From UBA7672 sp044224605 (GTDB lineage Bacteria; Pseudomonadota; Alphaproteobacteria; Caulobacterales; Hyphomonadaceae): a DNA stretch of 64,000 nucleotides. The first letter of the stretch is position 1, and each line of letters begins with the position of its first letter. Position numbers and translations under genes: made by a program. The stretch spans positions 1 through 64,000 of the forward strand of contig JBGAKC010000025.1 in the NCBI GenBank assembly GCA_044224605.1, in the 5' to 3' direction. The notes beneath the pieces are model-generated. The model saw only the letters and a list, made by a program, of their open reading frames with translations, was not told the origin of the DNA and made no database searches. Shown here piece after piece: positions 63,680 to 64,000 of this stretch.

Positions 63680-64000
63680 TCAGGCCGCGTCGACCGTCTT
63701 GTCGGGCGACAGGACGGCCAGCACGGCCTCTTCCGTCTGGGCCTGGCGCAGGGCGGCGCGGATGCGCTCCTGGCGGAATACCCGGGCGACGCGCGCCAGC
63801 GCCCGCAGGTGATCGGCCCCCGCGTCGGTTGGCGCCAGAAGCATGAACACCAGATCGGCCGGGCGCTCGTCGATCGCCTCGAAATCGGCCGGTTCCATCA
63901 GGCGGGCAAAGCCGCCGACAGGCCGGATGAGGCTGTCGATCCGGGCGTGCGGTATGGCGACGCCCTCGCCCACCCCGGTCGAACCGAGACGCTCGCGCTC
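63680..64000 (-). CDS. ptsN: nitrogen-regulatory PTS protein EIIA-Ntr, C-terminal part, cut by window edge
   Basis: The frame is open through base 64000, so about 45 N-terminal residues lie outside. RLGSTGVGEGVAIPHARI contains the phosphorylated histidine. ADLVFMLLAPTDAGADHLRA, LARVARVFRQERI and a C-terminal acidic helix are typical of PtsN. It receives phosphate from NPr and regulates potassium transport, sigma factors and stringent response. The stop is 142 bases from the tRNA-Ala gene. Confidence 0.92.
   Translation of the reverse strand, partial: ERERLGSTGVGEGVAIPHARIDSLIRPVGGFARLMEPADFEAIDERPADLVFMLLAPTDAGADHLRALARVARVFRQERIRAALRQAQTEEAVLAVLSPDKTVDAA

Overview
The window is a GC-rich alphaproteobacterial chromosome segment. 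The best guess is the Caulobacterales/Hyphomonadaceae side of the class. The reasons are the alphaproteobacterial tsaE-amgK-murU-addB-addA order, an AccD without its zinc-ribbon cysteines, the acidic FYDLN protein next to aroA-cmk and rpsA-ihfB, trpF-trpB and trpA-accD-folC blocks, and a CtrA-like site upstream of motA. No 16S gene is present, so genus is not claimed.

Region by region. 1-11.3 kb is a cell-envelope polysaccharide locus: the tail of a flippase-like membrane protein, an FrhB-type protein, a large membrane protein, a PqaA-family protein and the dTDP-L-rhamnose genes rmlA, rmlC, rmlB and rmlD. These are followed by a PP2C phosphatase, a vestigial second rmlD tail and an LpxR/DUF2219-like protein. 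12-19 kb holds a hybrid histidine kinase, an HTH regulator, a [2Fe-2S] ferredoxin with its reductase, a SOUL lipoprotein, TerC and a YdcH protein. 19.5-29.3 kb is a tightly coupled operon (tsaE, amgK, murU, addB, addA) followed by two thioredoxins. It links tRNA modification, peptidoglycan-sugar recycling and recombinational repair. 29.3-42.2 kb is a mosaic of secreted or metabolic single genes plus motA, with a frameshifted outer-membrane gene and a partial gene duplication at 34-35 kb.

42.2-51.4 kb is the folC-accD-trpA and trpB-trpF set. It is split by about 3.7 kb carrying a decayed AbiE toxin-antitoxin module, an ApbE-DUF2271 fusion and a lipoprotein. 51.5-59.3 kb is ihfB-rpsA and cmk-aroA, split by about 2.5 kb with a rifampin ADP-ribosyltransferase (arr), an SDR and a serine hydrolase.

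59.4-63.5 kb is a degraded mobile island against the 3' end of a tRNA-Ala(GGC) gene: a MobC-like pseudogene, an internally deleted relaxase, an intact-looking hipBA pair with a promoter/operator, and an unrecognised third gene broken by a stop codon and a frameshift. The window ends inside ptsN.

The main things to follow up are the hipBA-linked unknown gene in the decayed island, the large AbiE operator left beside a deleted toxin, the hairpin that sequesters the ribosome binding site of the SOUL gene, two probable CTG starts (addB and the CocE hydrolase), and an orphan terminator suggesting a small RNA at 11.6-12 kb. No CRISPR array, intact insertion sequence or prophage was seen.
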